From Dyella flava (GTDB lineage Bacteria > Pseudomonadota > Gammaproteobacteria > Xanthomonadales > Rhodanobacteraceae): a stretch of DNA of 64,000 bases. The position numbers and the translations under genes are program-made. This document shows positions 7,660-16,802 of this stretch, piece by piece (the stretch's first letter is position 1; each line of letters begins with the position of its first letter). The stretch is taken from the NCBI RefSeq assembly GCF_016904955.1, contig NZ_JADIKE010000038.1, positions 124,001-188,000 of the forward strand. Direction: 5' to 3'. The notes below the pieces were generated by a model. That model did not search any database. It was not told where the DNA came from and was given only the letters and a program-made list of their open reading frames with translations.

Positions 7660-8343
7660 ATGTTGCGTCACTTGGCTATTGCCACCGCTATTGCCCTGGG
7701 CAGCGTCGCGATCGCCGCACCGGCCTTCGCGCAGGATGCATCGAGCGCCCAAACTTCCAATGCATCCACGCCGGAGGTGGTGGTGCAGGGCATCGTTCAC
7801 GATCTCAACACCCAGATCGCCGCTCACAAGGCGGAACTGCAGAACGACAAACCCAAGCTGGTAACGCTGATCAACCAGATCTTCCTGCCGCACTTCGACA
7901 CCGATTGGGCGTCGATCCTGGTGCTTGGCATGCATGCCCGTGAAGCCACGCCGGAGCAGCGTGCGCGTTTCGCCAAGGCCTTTTACACCTCGCTGACGAA
8001 CCGCTATGCGGAAGGTTTGCTGAACTATTCCCAGGGTTCTGTGAACGTTCTGCCGTTCCAGGGCGAACTCAACGACAAATACACCGTGGTCAAGACCCAG
8101 GTCACCACCGATGACAAGAAGCAGATCGCGGTGAACTACGTGTTCCACAAGACCGCTGATGGTCAGTGGAAGGCGTATGACGTGATCATCGAGGGCATCT
8201 CCTACATCACCAACTATCGCAACCAGGTTGATGCGGAGATCAAGAAGGAAGGCCTCGATAAGCTGATCGCGGATCTGGAGACGCAGGGCGACAAGGCGCT
8301 GCAGCAGATGGAACAGGAAAACAAAGGCAATGGCGCCAAGTAA
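7660..8343 (+). CDS. mlaC: Periplasmic phospholipid carrier MlaC
   Basis: 227-residue protein of the MlaC/Ttg2D family, which shuttles phospholipid between the MlaA-porin complex in the outer membrane and MlaFEDB in the inner membrane. A clear Sec signal peptide is visible (MLRHLAIATAIALGS... with an AFA-Q cleavage site near residue 25). The FLPHFDTDWASILVLG and FAKAFYTSLTNRYAEGL segments match the family core. It ends inside mlaB with a 14-bp overlap, so the two are translationally linked. The C terminus is Gln/Glu/Lys-rich. Confidence 0.94.
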   Translation: MLRHLAIATAIALGSVAIAAPAFAQDASSAQTSNASTPEVVVQGIVHDLNTQIAAHKAELQNDKPKLVTLINQIFLPHFDTDWASILVLGMHAREATPEQRARFAKAFYTSLTNRYAEGLLNYSQGSVNVLPFQGELNDKYTVVKTQVTTDDKKQIAVNYVFHKTADGQWKAYDVIIEGISYITNYRNQVDAEIKKEGLDKLIADLETQGDKALQQMEQENKGNGAK

Positions 8344-8638
8344 ATCCGGCCAGTTTCGGGTTGCTTCCGATGTGCCGGACACGGTATCCGTGTCCGGTAC
8401 ATTGAGTTTCGCGACGGCGGCGAATGCGCTCAACGCCATGCGCGCGGCATTCGCCAAGCATGATTGTCATACCCTGGACCTTGCCGGCGTCACTTGCTGC
8501 GACAGTGCCGGCCTGGCGTGCGTGCTGGCGGCGCTGTCGGAGGCCGATCAGGGCGGACACCACGTGTCCGTGCGTCATGTGCCGGAGGGGATGCAGGCGC
8601 TGGCACAGGTCTGTGGAATAGAGCCGTTCCTGCATTAA
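8330..8638 (+). CDS. mlaB: STAS-domain protein MlaB
   Basis: 102-residue cytoplasmic STAS-domain protein that in the known Mla complex binds MlaF and supports its ATPase activity. The VSGTLSFATAANAL opening and the CCDSAGLACVLAAL segment (about residues 56-69) match the conserved D-S/T-A-G motif of MlaB. It overlaps the end of mlaC by 14 bp in another frame and is the last gene of mlaFEDCB. A strong terminator follows 28 bp downstream. Confidence 0.9.
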   Translation: MAPSKSGQFRVASDVPDTVSVSGTLSFATAANALNAMRAAFAKHDCHTLDLAGVTCCDSAGLACVLAALSEADQGGHHVSVRHVPEGMQALAQVCGIEPFLH

Positions 8639-8665
8639 CGGCGTTTCCCTACCCAGCTTCAAGCA

Positions 8666-8695
8666 TAAAAAACGGGGCCTTGAGCCCCGTTTTTG
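8666..8695. terminator. Bidirectional Rho-independent terminator between mlaB and mlaA
   Basis: The stem AACGGGGC / GCCCCGTT around a short CTTGA loop is flanked by A-run on the left and T-run on the right, so it can end transcription from both the mlaFEDCB operon and the convergent mlaA gene. Confidence 0.92.
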
Positions 8696-8709
8696 ATCTG
8701 TCGAAGGGC

Positions 8710-9615
8710 CTACTGGTTGCCCGACGGATTGCTCGGAGGAGGGTTGCCTGAAGGCGGATTGCCCGAAGGCGGCGTGCCCGAATTGTTCTGCTGTTTCTGC
8801 TTCTGCTCCCATTCCTGCTGCTCCTTGAGCAACTCGGCAGGGTCGAAGTTGTTGTTCTGATTGTTCGAGCCCTGGCCTTGCTGCAGCTTCAGCATCACGT
8901 CTGCCGGCGGATTGCCGTCGTAGAGCTTGTTGAGGCGGGTCTGGCGCCAGGCGTCGCGCACGAACGCATACGGGTCGTAGGCTGTCTTCAGGAAGCTGTC
9001 GGCATCAAGCAGCTGCGCGCGCATCTGAATGAAATAGACCACTTCGGGAATGTAGTACTGACCCCAGTGGAAGTGGTGATTACGCTCGAAGTAACTGAGT
9101 GGATCGAACAGGTAGCCATCCACCGGGTACTGCCAAACGTCACGCACGGTCGACGGACCGAGTAGCGGCACCATCAGGTAGTCGCCTTCCGGCACGCCCC
9201 AGCGGGCCAGCGTAATGCCGAAATCGGTTTCCTTGAGCGGGATCTTCATCTTGGTGGCCGGGTCGAAGAAGCCCGCCAGGCCCACCGTCAGATTGATCAG
9301 GAAGCGGCCGGTATCGGTGATCGCATCGCTGGGACGGGCCTGCAGCAAGTTGTTGGCGATGCTGATCGGCAGCTTGATATTGGTGAAGAAGTTGCTGATG
9401 CCGGTCTGCACCGGCTTGGGCGTCACCTTGGTGTAACCCACGGCGACCGGGCGCAGCACATGCGTGTCCAGCGCCATATTGAAGGCGTAGCTCTTGCGGT
9501 TGAACTTCTCCAGCGGGTCATCCGTGCGAGGCGGCGCAATGGCACAGCCGACCAGCAGGGTGACGGCGGCAATGGGTAGGGTACGGCTCAGTAGACGGCG
9601 GGGCAGGGAGGGCAT
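8710..9615 (-). CDS. mlaA: Outer-membrane lipoprotein MlaA (VacJ family)
   Basis: 301-residue lipoprotein that, in the known system, sits in the outer membrane with a porin and extracts surface-exposed phospholipids for MlaC. Signal peptide with lipobox LLVGC and acylated Cys24. The conserved DPLEKFNRKSYAFN segment follows at about residue 33, and the LGPSTVRDVWQYPVD region is typical of VacJ. The last 60 residues are unusual: Gln/Asn-rich, then a short repeat of PPSGNPPSGNPPPSNPSGN, a low-complexity tail not needed in the core fold. It converges on mlaFEDCB, so both halves of the pathway are adjacent but separately transcribed. Confidence 0.95.
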   Translation of the reverse strand: MPSLPRRLLSRTLPIAAVTLLVGCAIAPPRTDDPLEKFNRKSYAFNMALDTHVLRPVAVGYTKVTPKPVQTGISNFFTNIKLPISIANNLLQARPSDAITDTGRFLINLTVGLAGFFDPATKMKIPLKETDFGITLARWGVPEGDYLMVPLLGPSTVRDVWQYPVDGYLFDPLSYFERNHHFHWGQYYIPEVVYFIQMRAQLLDADSFLKTAYDPYAFVRDAWRQTRLNKLYDGNPPADVMLKLQQGQGSNNQNNNFDPAELLKEQQEWEQKQKQQNNSGTPPSGNPPSGNPPPSNPSGNQ

Positions 9616-9816
9616 CTAGAGGGGTCCGCTGCAAGAAAGTGGGGATTGTTGGTAAAATTGTACTTTCTAGTTTTATATTGTGCACGACTTGCGCGGCGCT
9701 TTCGAGCTGGCGCAGGCCGGTCTGGCATGATAAGAGTCAATCGCGTTGCCAGCCAAGTGGCTGGCCGATAAACTGTAAGACCGCATAAAGTTTCTTATTG
9801 TCCAAGGATTTCCCCT

Positions 9817-10107
9817 ATGGCCCGCATTACCGTGGAAGACTGCCTCGAGGTAGTCGATAACCGTTTCGAACTGGTCTTGATGGCGACCAAGCGCGCCCGC
9901 CAGCTCGCCAACGGCGCCGAACCGGCCGTCAACCCCGACAACGATAAGCCTACCGTACTGGCACTGCGTGAAATCGCCGACCGCCGCATTGACCAGGCCA
10001 CCATTGACGAGATCGACCGCGCCGAGCGCGAGCGTGCCGAGCGTGAAGCGCTGGAGTGGGCCGCGCAGGAAGTCGATGACGACCTCTCCAAGGGCGGAGA
10101 TGACTGA
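9817..10107 (+). CDS. rpoZ: DNA-directed RNA polymerase subunit omega
   Basis: 96-residue omega subunit, which helps beta' fold and assemble into RNA polymerase and contributes to a ppGpp binding site in E. coli-type enzymes. The MARITVEDC opening and VDNRFELVLMATKRARQL segment are diagnostic. The C-terminal half is strongly charged (Glu/Arg/Asp). It precedes spoT by 145 bp, the usual rpoZ-spoT arrangement, and is preceded by an AT-rich 200 bp region that likely holds its promoter. Confidence 0.96.
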   Translation: MARITVEDCLEVVDNRFELVLMATKRARQLANGAEPAVNPDNDKPTVLALREIADRRIDQATIDEIDRAERERAEREALEWAAQEVDDDLSKGGDD

Positions 10108-10252
10108 TGGATGGCGGCGGCTGTCGGCAGTGCAGTCGTCGATCCGGTAACACCGGACAAGCGGGTAGCGTTGCGCGCCCGATTTGTCTCGAGCCATCTT
10201 CCAGGTTCTACCTACATAGCGAGGCGATCGCCTGAACGGGCGTCGTGAATCC

Positions 10253-12421
10253 ATGACGGCGGTTACGCATCCCGCTTCTGAGGATACGTCTGTACTGCCA
10301 CCCTATGTGCTGGCGCTGAAAGAGCGCATTGCCTACCTCCCGGAGCAGCACGTTGCGCGCGTATTGCGTGCCTACGAAGTGGGCGCGGTGGCGCATGAAG
10401 GGCAGATGCGCAAGAGCGGTGAGCCCTACATCACCCATCCGATCGCCGTGGCCGGCATCCTGGCCGAGATGGGCATGGATGCCGAAACCATCATCGCAGC
10501 GATCCTGCACGACACGTTGGAAGATACCTCGCTGAGCCGCACCGCGCTGGCCGGGGAATTCGGCGAGACCGTGGCCGAGCTGGTCGACGGCGTCACCAAG
10601 CTGGACAAGATGCGCTTCAGCAGCCGCCAGGAGGCCGATGCGGAGAGTTTCCGCAAGATGCTGCTGGCCATGGCGCGCGACCTGCGCGTGATCCTGATCA
10701 AGCTGGCTGATCGCCTGCACAACATGCGCACGCTCGGCGCCAAGGAATCCGACTCGCGTCGACGTATCGCACGCGAAACGCTGGAAATCTATGCGCCGAT
10801 TGCCCAGCGCCTGGGTATGAACAAGATCAAGGCGGAACTGCAGGATCTGGGTTTCCGCGCGCTTTACCCGGATCGTTATCGCGTGATCAGCGAGCGCATC
10901 CGGGCCGTGCTGGGCAATCGCCGCGAAGCGATGGGTCGCATCGAGGGCGCTTTGTCCGCGCGATTGATTGAAGAGCGCATTCCGGTGCGCGTGGTCGGCC
11001 GCATCAAGTCGCCGTGGAGCATCTATTCGAAGATGCGCAGCGAGCACAAGAGCTTTGCCCAGCTGATGGATGTGTACGGCTTCCGCGTGGTGACGGATAG
11101 CGCGATGAGCTGCTACATGGCGCTCGGCGTGGTGCACGCGTTGTACAAGCCGGTCGATCGGCGTTTCAAGGATTTCATCGCCATTCCCAAGGCCAACGGC
11201 TACCAGTCCCTGCACACCGTGCTGCTGGGGCCATTCGGCGCGCCGATTGAAGTGCAGGTCCGCACCGAGGAAATGGACTCCGTCGCCGAGCGCGGCGTCG
11301 CCGCACATTGGGCTTACAAGACCGAGAGCGGCCCGGCCAACAGCGCGCAAGCGCGTGCACGCGAGTGGCTTGCTTCGCTGGCCGATAGCCAGGCCAACAC
11401 GCCGGAAGCGGCTGAATTCATCGAGAACGTCAAGATTGACCTGTTCCCGGATGAAACGTATCTGTTCACGCCGCGCGGTGACATTCTTTCTCTGCCGCGT
11501 AATGCCACGGCACTGGATTTCGCCTATGCCGTGCACACCGACGTGGGTGATCACGCGGTGGCGGCTCGTGTCGACAAGAAGCTGCTGCCCTTGCGTACGC
11601 GACTGGAATCCGGCCAGCTGGTAGAGATCATCACCGCGCCTTCGGCGGTGCCGAATCCGGCCTGGCTGGAGTTCGTGGTTACCGGCAAGGCGCGTACCGC
11701 GATTCGCCAATACCTGAAGCATTTGCAGCACGAAGATGCGGTGGATTTCGGCCATCGCATGCTCGATCGCGCGCTTGATGCCTTGGGTACCAGTCTGGAC
11801 GCCATCCAGCCGGAAGCGCTGGACAAATTCCTGCAGAAGTCGAAGTTCAAGCGTCTGGAAGAACTGCTATCGGATATCGCCCTGGGCAACCGCATGCCCG
11901 ATCAGGTGGCCAGCCAGCTCGTCGCTTCGCGCGGTACCTCGGCTCGCGGCGCACAGGCACAGGCTGCCCATCCGTCAGAGAAGATTCGCATCACCGGGGC
12001 TGAGCGTGGCGTATTGAGCTTCGCCAACTGCTGTCACCCGCTGCCAGGCGACGACATCATTGGCTACCTCTCGCCCGGCAAGGGCATCGTCGTGCATCGC
12101 ACCGAATGCCCGAACGTGGCCGAGTTGCGCAAATCGCCCGAGCGCTGCGTGGCGATCGAATGGGATCGCGACGTGCAGGGCGATTACCGCGCCGAACTGC
12201 GCATCGAGGTCATCAATCGCCCTGGCGTATTGGCGACGGTGGCGGCAGCGATCGCCGCGGCGGATTCCAACATCGAAAACGTCGAATACGTCGAGCGTGA
12301 TATGGCAGCAGCCACGTTGCTGTTCACTATCGAGGTGAAGAACCGCAAGCATCTGGCTGAGGTGATCCGGCGTGTGCGGCGTACGGGTGTGGTGAGCGGA
12401 GCGTATCGATATCCGCTTTGA
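10253..12421 (+). CDS. spoT: Bifunctional (p)ppGpp synthetase/hydrolase SpoT
   Basis: 722-residue RelA/SpoT homologue controlling the stringent-response alarmone. The N-terminal hydrolase HD domain carries the intact HDTLEDT motif (His86-Asp87), and the GEPYITHP segment precedes it at about 57-64. The synthetase domain shows the RIKSPWSIYSKM and YGFRV motifs, so both activities are predicted. TGS (about 400-460) and C-terminal ACT domain (about 645-722, starting near RIEVINRPGVLA) complete the standard architecture. Downstream of rpoZ, as in E. coli. No other RelA/SpoT gene lies in this window. Confidence 0.95.
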   Translation: MTAVTHPASEDTSVLPPYVLALKERIAYLPEQHVARVLRAYEVGAVAHEGQMRKSGEPYITHPIAVAGILAEMGMDAETIIAAILHDTLEDTSLSRTALAGEFGETVAELVDGVTKLDKMRFSSRQEADAESFRKMLLAMARDLRVILIKLADRLHNMRTLGAKESDSRRRIARETLEIYAPIAQRLGMNKIKAELQDLGFRALYPDRYRVISERIRAVLGNRREAMGRIEGALSARLIEERIPVRVVGRIKSPWSIYSKMRSEHKSFAQLMDVYGFRVVTDSAMSCYMALGVVHALYKPVDRRFKDFIAIPKANGYQSLHTVLLGPFGAPIEVQVRTEEMDSVAERGVAAHWAYKTESGPANSAQARAREWLASLADSQANTPEAAEFIENVKIDLFPDETYLFTPRGDILSLPRNATALDFAYAVHTDVGDHAVAARVDKKLLPLRTRLESGQLVEIITAPSAVPNPAWLEFVVTGKARTAIRQYLKHLQHEDAVDFGHRMLDRALDALGTSLDAIQPEALDKFLQKSKFKRLEELLSDIALGNRMPDQVASQLVASRGTSARGAQAQAAHPSEKIRITGAERGVLSFANCCHPLPGDDIIGYLSPGKGIVVHRTECPNVAELRKSPERCVAIEWDRDVQGDYRAELRIEVINRPGVLATVAAAIAAADSNIENVEYVERDMAAATLLFTIEVKNRKHLAEVIRRVRRTGVVSGAYRYPL

Positions 12422-12530
12422 AGGCTGGGCAGGAAATGGGTGAAATCAGAATGCCGCAAGATTTACCATTCCCCTTTCCTCTGCGCCGTTCCCATTAAAC
12501 TGTGGCCTTTGACCGCTAATGGATCGACTC

Positions 12531-12914
12531 ATGTCCCGCACTATCATCGCCACGGATAAAGCTCCCGCTGCCATTGGCCCGTACTCGCAGGCTGTACGTG
12601 CTGGCAGCACGGTATATTTCTCCGGCCAGATCCCGCTTGATCCGGCCACGGGGGCGCAGGTCGAAGGCGACATCAGCACGCAGACGCGTCGAGTGTTCGA
12701 CAACCTGGTGGCAGTGGCCGAGGCCGCTGGCGGCTCGCTGAAGCACATCGTGCGGGTGGGTATCTACGTGACGGACCTTGCGAACTTCGCCGCCGTCAAC
12801 GCGGTGATGGGCGAATACTTTCAGCAGCCTTATCCGGCCCGCTCCACCATTGAAGTTTCCGGCTTGCCGAAAGGTGCGCAGGTCGAAGTCGACGCGATCA
12901 TGGTGCTGGACTGA
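12531..12914 (+). CDS. ridA: RidA family enamine/imine deaminase
   Basis: 127-residue protein of the RidA/YjgF family, which hydrolyses reactive enamine/imine intermediates (such as 2-aminoacrylate) released by PLP enzymes. The SRTIIATDKAPAAIGPYSQAV opening, the YFSGQIPLDPATG segment and the C-terminal EVDAIMVLD are conserved. I chose the ATG at 12531, which gives the usual MSRTIIATDKAP start, over the ATG at 12519 four codons upstream. The gene lies between spoT and recG, an arrangement found in related genera. Confidence 0.92.
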   Translation: MSRTIIATDKAPAAIGPYSQAVRAGSTVYFSGQIPLDPATGAQVEGDISTQTRRVFDNLVAVAEAAGGSLKHIVRVGIYVTDLANFAAVNAVMGEYFQQPYPARSTIEVSGLPKGAQVEVDAIMVLD

Positions 12915-12994
12915 TCGATACATGTGCCGGCTGCTGACACCTCTTGTCGGCAGTCTCGCCGTCGACGTGTTCCTGTTCGGTTAGTCTTGCACCG

Positions 12995-15109
12995 ATGGCT
13001 GCTCTCAAACCGCAAGCACTCGCTGATACCGCTACCGATCCTGGCAACTTGCCTGTGGCAAAGCTGGGGGGCATTGGACCTGCGCTGGTCGAGGCCTTGG
13101 CGCGTCTGGGTCTGCATCGTGTGCAGGATTTGTGGTTTCACTTGCCGCTCCGCTACGAAGATCGCACCCATCTGGTCCCGTTGGCTGATCTGCGCCCCGG
13201 TATGCGGGCGCAGGTGGTTGGAACGGTCGAGGCGGTTGAAAAAGGGTTTCGCTATCGTCCGCAGCTTAAAGTGGCGATAGGCGATGGTGTCATGCAGACC
13301 TTGTTGCTGCGCTTCTTCCATTTCAATCGCGCCCAAGCCGAGCAGTTCCGGGTGGGTGTCAGGGTGCTGTGTTATGGCGAGGCGCGCCAGGGCTCGGGCA
13401 GCCTGGAAATGGTGCATCCGCAATATCAGCGTCTGGCTGATGGCGCCGAGGTCGTTCTCGATGAACGTCTCTCACCGGTCTATCCCACCACCGAAGGCTT
13501 GGGACAAAAGCGTTTGGCGAGTGTCGCCACCAAAGCTTTGCAATTGCTTCCTGCTGAGGCGGAGCTTGAGCTGATTCCGCCGTCACTGTGTGCGGAACAC
13601 GGGCTTACATCATTGCGTGAAGCGTTGCTTTACGTGCACCGCCCACCTCCGGATGCGCGGATGGATCAGCTGATCCAGGGCCGTCATCCCGCCCAGCAAC
13701 GTCTGGCCTTCGAAGAATTGCTGACGCAGCATATGAGTCTGAAGCGGTTGCGCGCAGCGGTGCGCGAGCGCGGCGCGCCTGTGCTGGTTGGTCGCGGTGA
13801 ATTGCACAAGCGCTGGCTTAAAACCTTGCCGTTTGAGCTTACGCCGGCACAGCAGCGCGTGATCAAGGAAGTGGCTGCGGATGCGTCGCAACCGCGCCCG
13901 ATGCTTCGTCTGGTGCAGGGTGATGTGGGCTCCGGCAAAACGGCGGTAGCTTGCGCGGCGGCGTTGTCGGCAGTGGAGGCGGGCTATCAGGTTGCCCTGA
14001 TGGCGCCGACCGAGTTGCTGGCCGAACAGCATCTGCGCAACTTCCGGCATTGGCTGGCACCGATGGATATTGCCGTGGAGTGGCTGGCTGGCAAGCAGCA
14101 AGGCAAGGCGCGGCAGCAGGCGATGAAGCGTGTTGCGGAAGGTGCGCCGATTGTTATCGGCACGCACGCGCTCATGCAGGAAGGTGTCGAGTTCGCGCGT
14201 TTAGGCCTGGTGATCGTTGATGAGCAGCATCGCTTTGGTGTGCAGCAGCGCCTCGCGCTGCGCGACAAAGGTCTGGAAGGTGAGATGGTGCCGCACCAAT
14301 TGGTGCTGACGGCGACGCCCATTCCGCGCACCTTGGCGATGAGCGCCTACGCGGACCTGGATATTTCCGCCATCGACGAGCTGCCGCCCGGGCGCACGCC
14401 GGTGCAGACCATCGCCGTCTCCAATGCACGACGCACAGAGGTCATCGAGCGTATCCATGCGGCGTGCACGGAAGGACGGCAGGTCTACTGGGTCTGCACC
14501 CTGATCGAGGAGTCCGAGCAACTGCGCGCACAGGCCGCCGAAGCGGCGCATACGGAGCTTACGCATGCGCTGACCGACTGCAAGGTTGGCTTGATTCACG
14601 GTCGCATGAAGCCCAAGGAAAAACAGGCGGTGATGGATGCGTTCAAGGCCGGCGAACTCGCTGTGCTGGTGGCGACGACGGTGATCGAAGTGGGCGTGGA
14701 CGTACCCAATGCCAGCTTGATGGTGATCGAAAACAGTGAGCGTCTCGGTCTGGCGCAATTGCACCAATTACGTGGGCGCGTGGGGCGTGGGGCGGTGGCG
14801 TCGAACTGCGTGCTGCTTTATCAGCCGCCGCTGGGCCAGCTGGCACAGGAGCGCCTGCAGGTGATGCGCGAAACCAACGATGGTTTTCGTATTGCGGAAA
14901 AAGACCTGGAACTGCGCGGCCCCGGTGAGGTGCTCGGTACGCGGCAGACCGGTCAGCTCAGTTTCCGCATGGCCGACCTTGCCCGTGACGCTCATTTGCT
15001 GCCGGCTGTACAGCATGTCGGCGAGCAGATGCTTGCGCGTTATCCCGAGCGGGCAGGCCAATTGATCGAGCGCTGGATCGGCGGGGCGGCGCGCTATGTA
15101 AACGCGTAA
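12995..15109 (+). CDS. recG: ATP-dependent DNA helicase RecG
   Basis: 704-residue SF2 helicase that remodels stalled replication forks and branched recombination intermediates. The wedge/OB domain occupies the N-terminal third (AQVVGTVEAVEKGF and following). Walker A GDVGSGKT is at about residues 309-316 and the DEQH box at about 409-412. Motif LTATPIPRTLA and C-terminal LGLAQLHQLRGRVGRG and GPGEVLGTRQTG segments are all present. I use ATG 12995 (MAALKPQALAD); an in-frame TTG at 12944 would add 17 residues with no family support. Length is close to the 693 of E. coli RecG. Confidence 0.95.
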   Translation: MAALKPQALADTATDPGNLPVAKLGGIGPALVEALARLGLHRVQDLWFHLPLRYEDRTHLVPLADLRPGMRAQVVGTVEAVEKGFRYRPQLKVAIGDGVMQTLLLRFFHFNRAQAEQFRVGVRVLCYGEARQGSGSLEMVHPQYQRLADGAEVVLDERLSPVYPTTEGLGQKRLASVATKALQLLPAEAELELIPPSLCAEHGLTSLREALLYVHRPPPDARMDQLIQGRHPAQQRLAFEELLTQHMSLKRLRAAVRERGAPVLVGRGELHKRWLKTLPFELTPAQQRVIKEVAADASQPRPMLRLVQGDVGSGKTAVACAAALSAVEAGYQVALMAPTELLAEQHLRNFRHWLAPMDIAVEWLAGKQQGKARQQAMKRVAEGAPIVIGTHALMQEGVEFARLGLVIVDEQHRFGVQQRLALRDKGLEGEMVPHQLVLTATPIPRTLAMSAYADLDISAIDELPPGRTPVQTIAVSNARRTEVIERIHAACTEGRQVYWVCTLIEESEQLRAQAAEAAHTELTHALTDCKVGLIHGRMKPKEKQAVMDAFKAGELAVLVATTVIEVGVDVPNASLMVIENSERLGLAQLHQLRGRVGRGAVASNCVLLYQPPLGQLAQERLQVMRETNDGFRIAEKDLELRGPGEVLGTRQTGQLSFRMADLARDAHLLPAVQHVGEQMLARYPERAGQLIERWIGGAARYVNA

Positions 15110-15255
15110 GAGAGAGGCGGGGAGCAAGACATCCATGCACGTGCGCGTATGTCGCTTTACGCTGATGTTCTTGTAGGGGTTGGATCATTTTCGTGTAAGC
15201 CTTAAGGTAGGTCAGCCCTGCCATAGGGCTGTCCCTTCCCTGCGCCTTTACATTT

Positions 15256-16197
15256 ATGAGCAAGCCTCAGCTCTTGATTGACACCGACCCGGGTGTGGAC
15301 GACGCACTCGCCATCCTGATGGCACACGCACACGCCGATGTGCTGGGGTTGAGCATTGCCGCCGGCAATGTCGGTCTTTCCCATACGGTTCGTAATGCGC
15401 GCACTCTGGTAGATCTGGCGGGCGCAACCACGCCAGTGTTTGCCGGTTGCCCGACACCACTGGTGCGCTTGCCCGAGGAAGATGCCGCCTTTGTACATGG
15501 ACGGGATGGTTTGGGCGATGTCGGTTTTCCGGAGCCGATGACGGGTGTCAAAGGCGAGCATGCGGCGCTTGCGCTGTTGCGGCTGACTCGAGAGCATCCG
15601 GGTGAGATCACCTTGGTTGCGCTCGCGCCGCTTACCAATCTTGCACTGGCGCTGAAGCTGGATCCTGGCTTGCCGCAACGCGTAAAGCGTCTGGTCGTGA
15701 TGGGGGGCGCGGTGACGGGACATGGCAATACGGGCCGGGTTCCGGCCGAGTTCAATGTCGGCTTTGACCCGGAAGCGGCGCATATCGTGTTCGAAGGTTT
15801 TCCGGATTTCGATCTGGTCGATTGGGAGCTGACCCTGCGTCATGCCTTCGATGAAGCTGATTTTGACGAGTGGCTGGCAGAAGGCGACCGCCGGGCAGCG
15901 TTTTTCGGACAGGTGTTCAAAGTGGCGCGGGAGACCAACCGACGCAGTGGGCGTCGTGGGATCATTGCGGCCGATGCCTTGGCTATGGCGGTGGCGATCG
16001 ACCCGTCCGTAGTCCTGCGTAGCGAGCGCCGTCACGTCGGGGTGGAGCTGGATGGTCGCCTGACCCGCGGCGCCACCGTGGTGGATTGGAATAATCGCTT
16101 GAAGCTGCCTGAGCACGCCAATGTGGTGCTGGAGCTGGATCAGGCCAAGTTTGCCGCGATGGTGTGCCGGGCCCTGGGTGCTGAAAAGCCGACATGA
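15256..16197 (+). CDS. Inosine-uridine type nucleoside hydrolase
   Basis: 313-residue N-ribohydrolase that splits nucleosides into ribose and base. The calcium-binding DTDPGVDD motif is at residues 9-16 (Asp11, Asp15 and Asp16 are the likely ligands). The VVMGGAV segment and the AEFNVGFDPEAA segment, which binds ribose in this family, are conserved, as is a later ADALAMAVAIDP stretch. No signal peptide, so cytoplasmic. Base preference cannot be read from the sequence. It is preceded by a 146-bp intergenic region and followed by rpmE2 on its own promoter. Confidence 0.92.
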   Translation: MSKPQLLIDTDPGVDDALAILMAHAHADVLGLSIAAGNVGLSHTVRNARTLVDLAGATTPVFAGCPTPLVRLPEEDAAFVHGRDGLGDVGFPEPMTGVKGEHAALALLRLTREHPGEITLVALAPLTNLALALKLDPGLPQRVKRLVVMGGAVTGHGNTGRVPAEFNVGFDPEAAHIVFEGFPDFDLVDWELTLRHAFDEADFDEWLAEGDRRAAFFGQVFKVARETNRRSGRRGIIAADALAMAVAIDPSVVLRSERRHVGVELDGRLTRGATVVDWNNRLKLPEHANVVLELDQAKFAAMVCRALGAEKPT

Positions 16198-16255
16198 GGC
16201 TGGATTTATGCTTAAGGCCTAGTCTCGCCAATCTCTGTCTTTGGGAGGGACTGGG

Positions 16256-16285
16256 TTGACCCAGGCCTAAGAAGCTCAATATAAT
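16256..16285 (+). promoter_or_regulatory. Sigma-70-type promoter for rpmE2
   Basis: TTGACC (-35, 16256-16261) and a perfect TATAAT (-10, 16280-16285) separated by 18 bp, 33 bp upstream of the rpmE2 start. This is the best match to the housekeeping consensus that I see in the window, fitting a highly expressed ribosomal protein gene. Confidence 0.85.
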
Positions 16286-16318
16286 GCCGCTCTTTTCACC
16301 ACCGCTTTAGAGCCTGTC

Positions 16319-16564
16319 ATGAAGCCCGATATCCATCCGAATTACCGCCAGGTGGTGTTTCAGGATCTCTCGTCTGATTTCGCGTTCCTGACGCGCTCGA
16401 CGATTGCTTCCAAGGAAACCACCAAGTGGGAAGACGGCAACGAGTACCCGCTGGTCAAGGTGGATATCTCCAGCCACTCGCACCCGTTCTACACCGGTAA
16501 GCAGAAGACGGTCGATGCCGGCGGTCGCGTGGACAAGTTCCGCCGCCGTTACGCGCAGAAGTAA
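16319..16564 (+). CDS. rpmE2: Type B 50S ribosomal protein L31
   Basis: 81-residue ribosomal protein L31 of the type B (YkgM/RpmE2) class: MKPDIHPNYRQVVFQDLSS with no Cys residues, so it lacks the zinc ribbon of type A L31. The SSHSHPFYTGKQKTVDAGGRVDKF segment is diagnostic. In species that also have a zinc-binding L31, this form is made under zinc limitation; here the strong consensus promoter immediately upstream and absence of an obvious Zur-box palindrome suggest it may be the main copy (inference). A terminator follows. Confidence 0.95.
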   Translation: MKPDIHPNYRQVVFQDLSSDFAFLTRSTIASKETTKWEDGNEYPLVKVDISSHSHPFYTGKQKTVDAGGRVDKFRRRYAQK

Positions 16565-16608
16565 TCGTTCTGCATACCCGCTGTCATCAGCGGGTGAGCC
16601 ATTCGACC

Positions 16609-16642
16609 CAGGGCAGGCCTTGCGCCTGCCCTGCGTTTTTTT
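16609..16642 (+). terminator. Rho-independent terminator after rpmE2
   Basis: Ten-base-pair stem CAGGGCAGGC / GCCTGCCCTG around a 5-nt loop, followed by CG and seven T residues. Confidence 0.93.
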
Positions 16643-16791
16643 GCGATTGTGGATTGGACCATGCGCGGTCGGATTGTTGTAGGCCGATGTGCGATAATGA
16701 GAGGGATGCATCGTCGATTCCCCACGGCGATGTGCGTTTCCCTCACCGGCTGGTTGCCGTTCTGCGGTTGCCCCGGTGGCGACCCATGTGT

Positions 16792-16797
16792 AGGAGG
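16792..16797 (+). promoter_or_regulatory. gltA ribosome binding site
   Basis: A perfect AGGAGG sits 5 bp upstream of a GTG codon at 16803 and fixes that GTG as the citrate synthase start. Confidence 0.9.
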
Positions 16798-16802
16798 TTT
16801 CC

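Noticed and set aside
9673..10254. Minus-strand frame opposite rpoZ
   Set aside because: Antisense to the omega subunit gene; no independent evidence.
10208..11755. Long minus-strand frame (515 codons) opposite spoT
   Set aside because: It is antisense to a clearly conserved gene and is rich in Arg, His and Gln in the way of GC-skewed shadow frames, with no domain.
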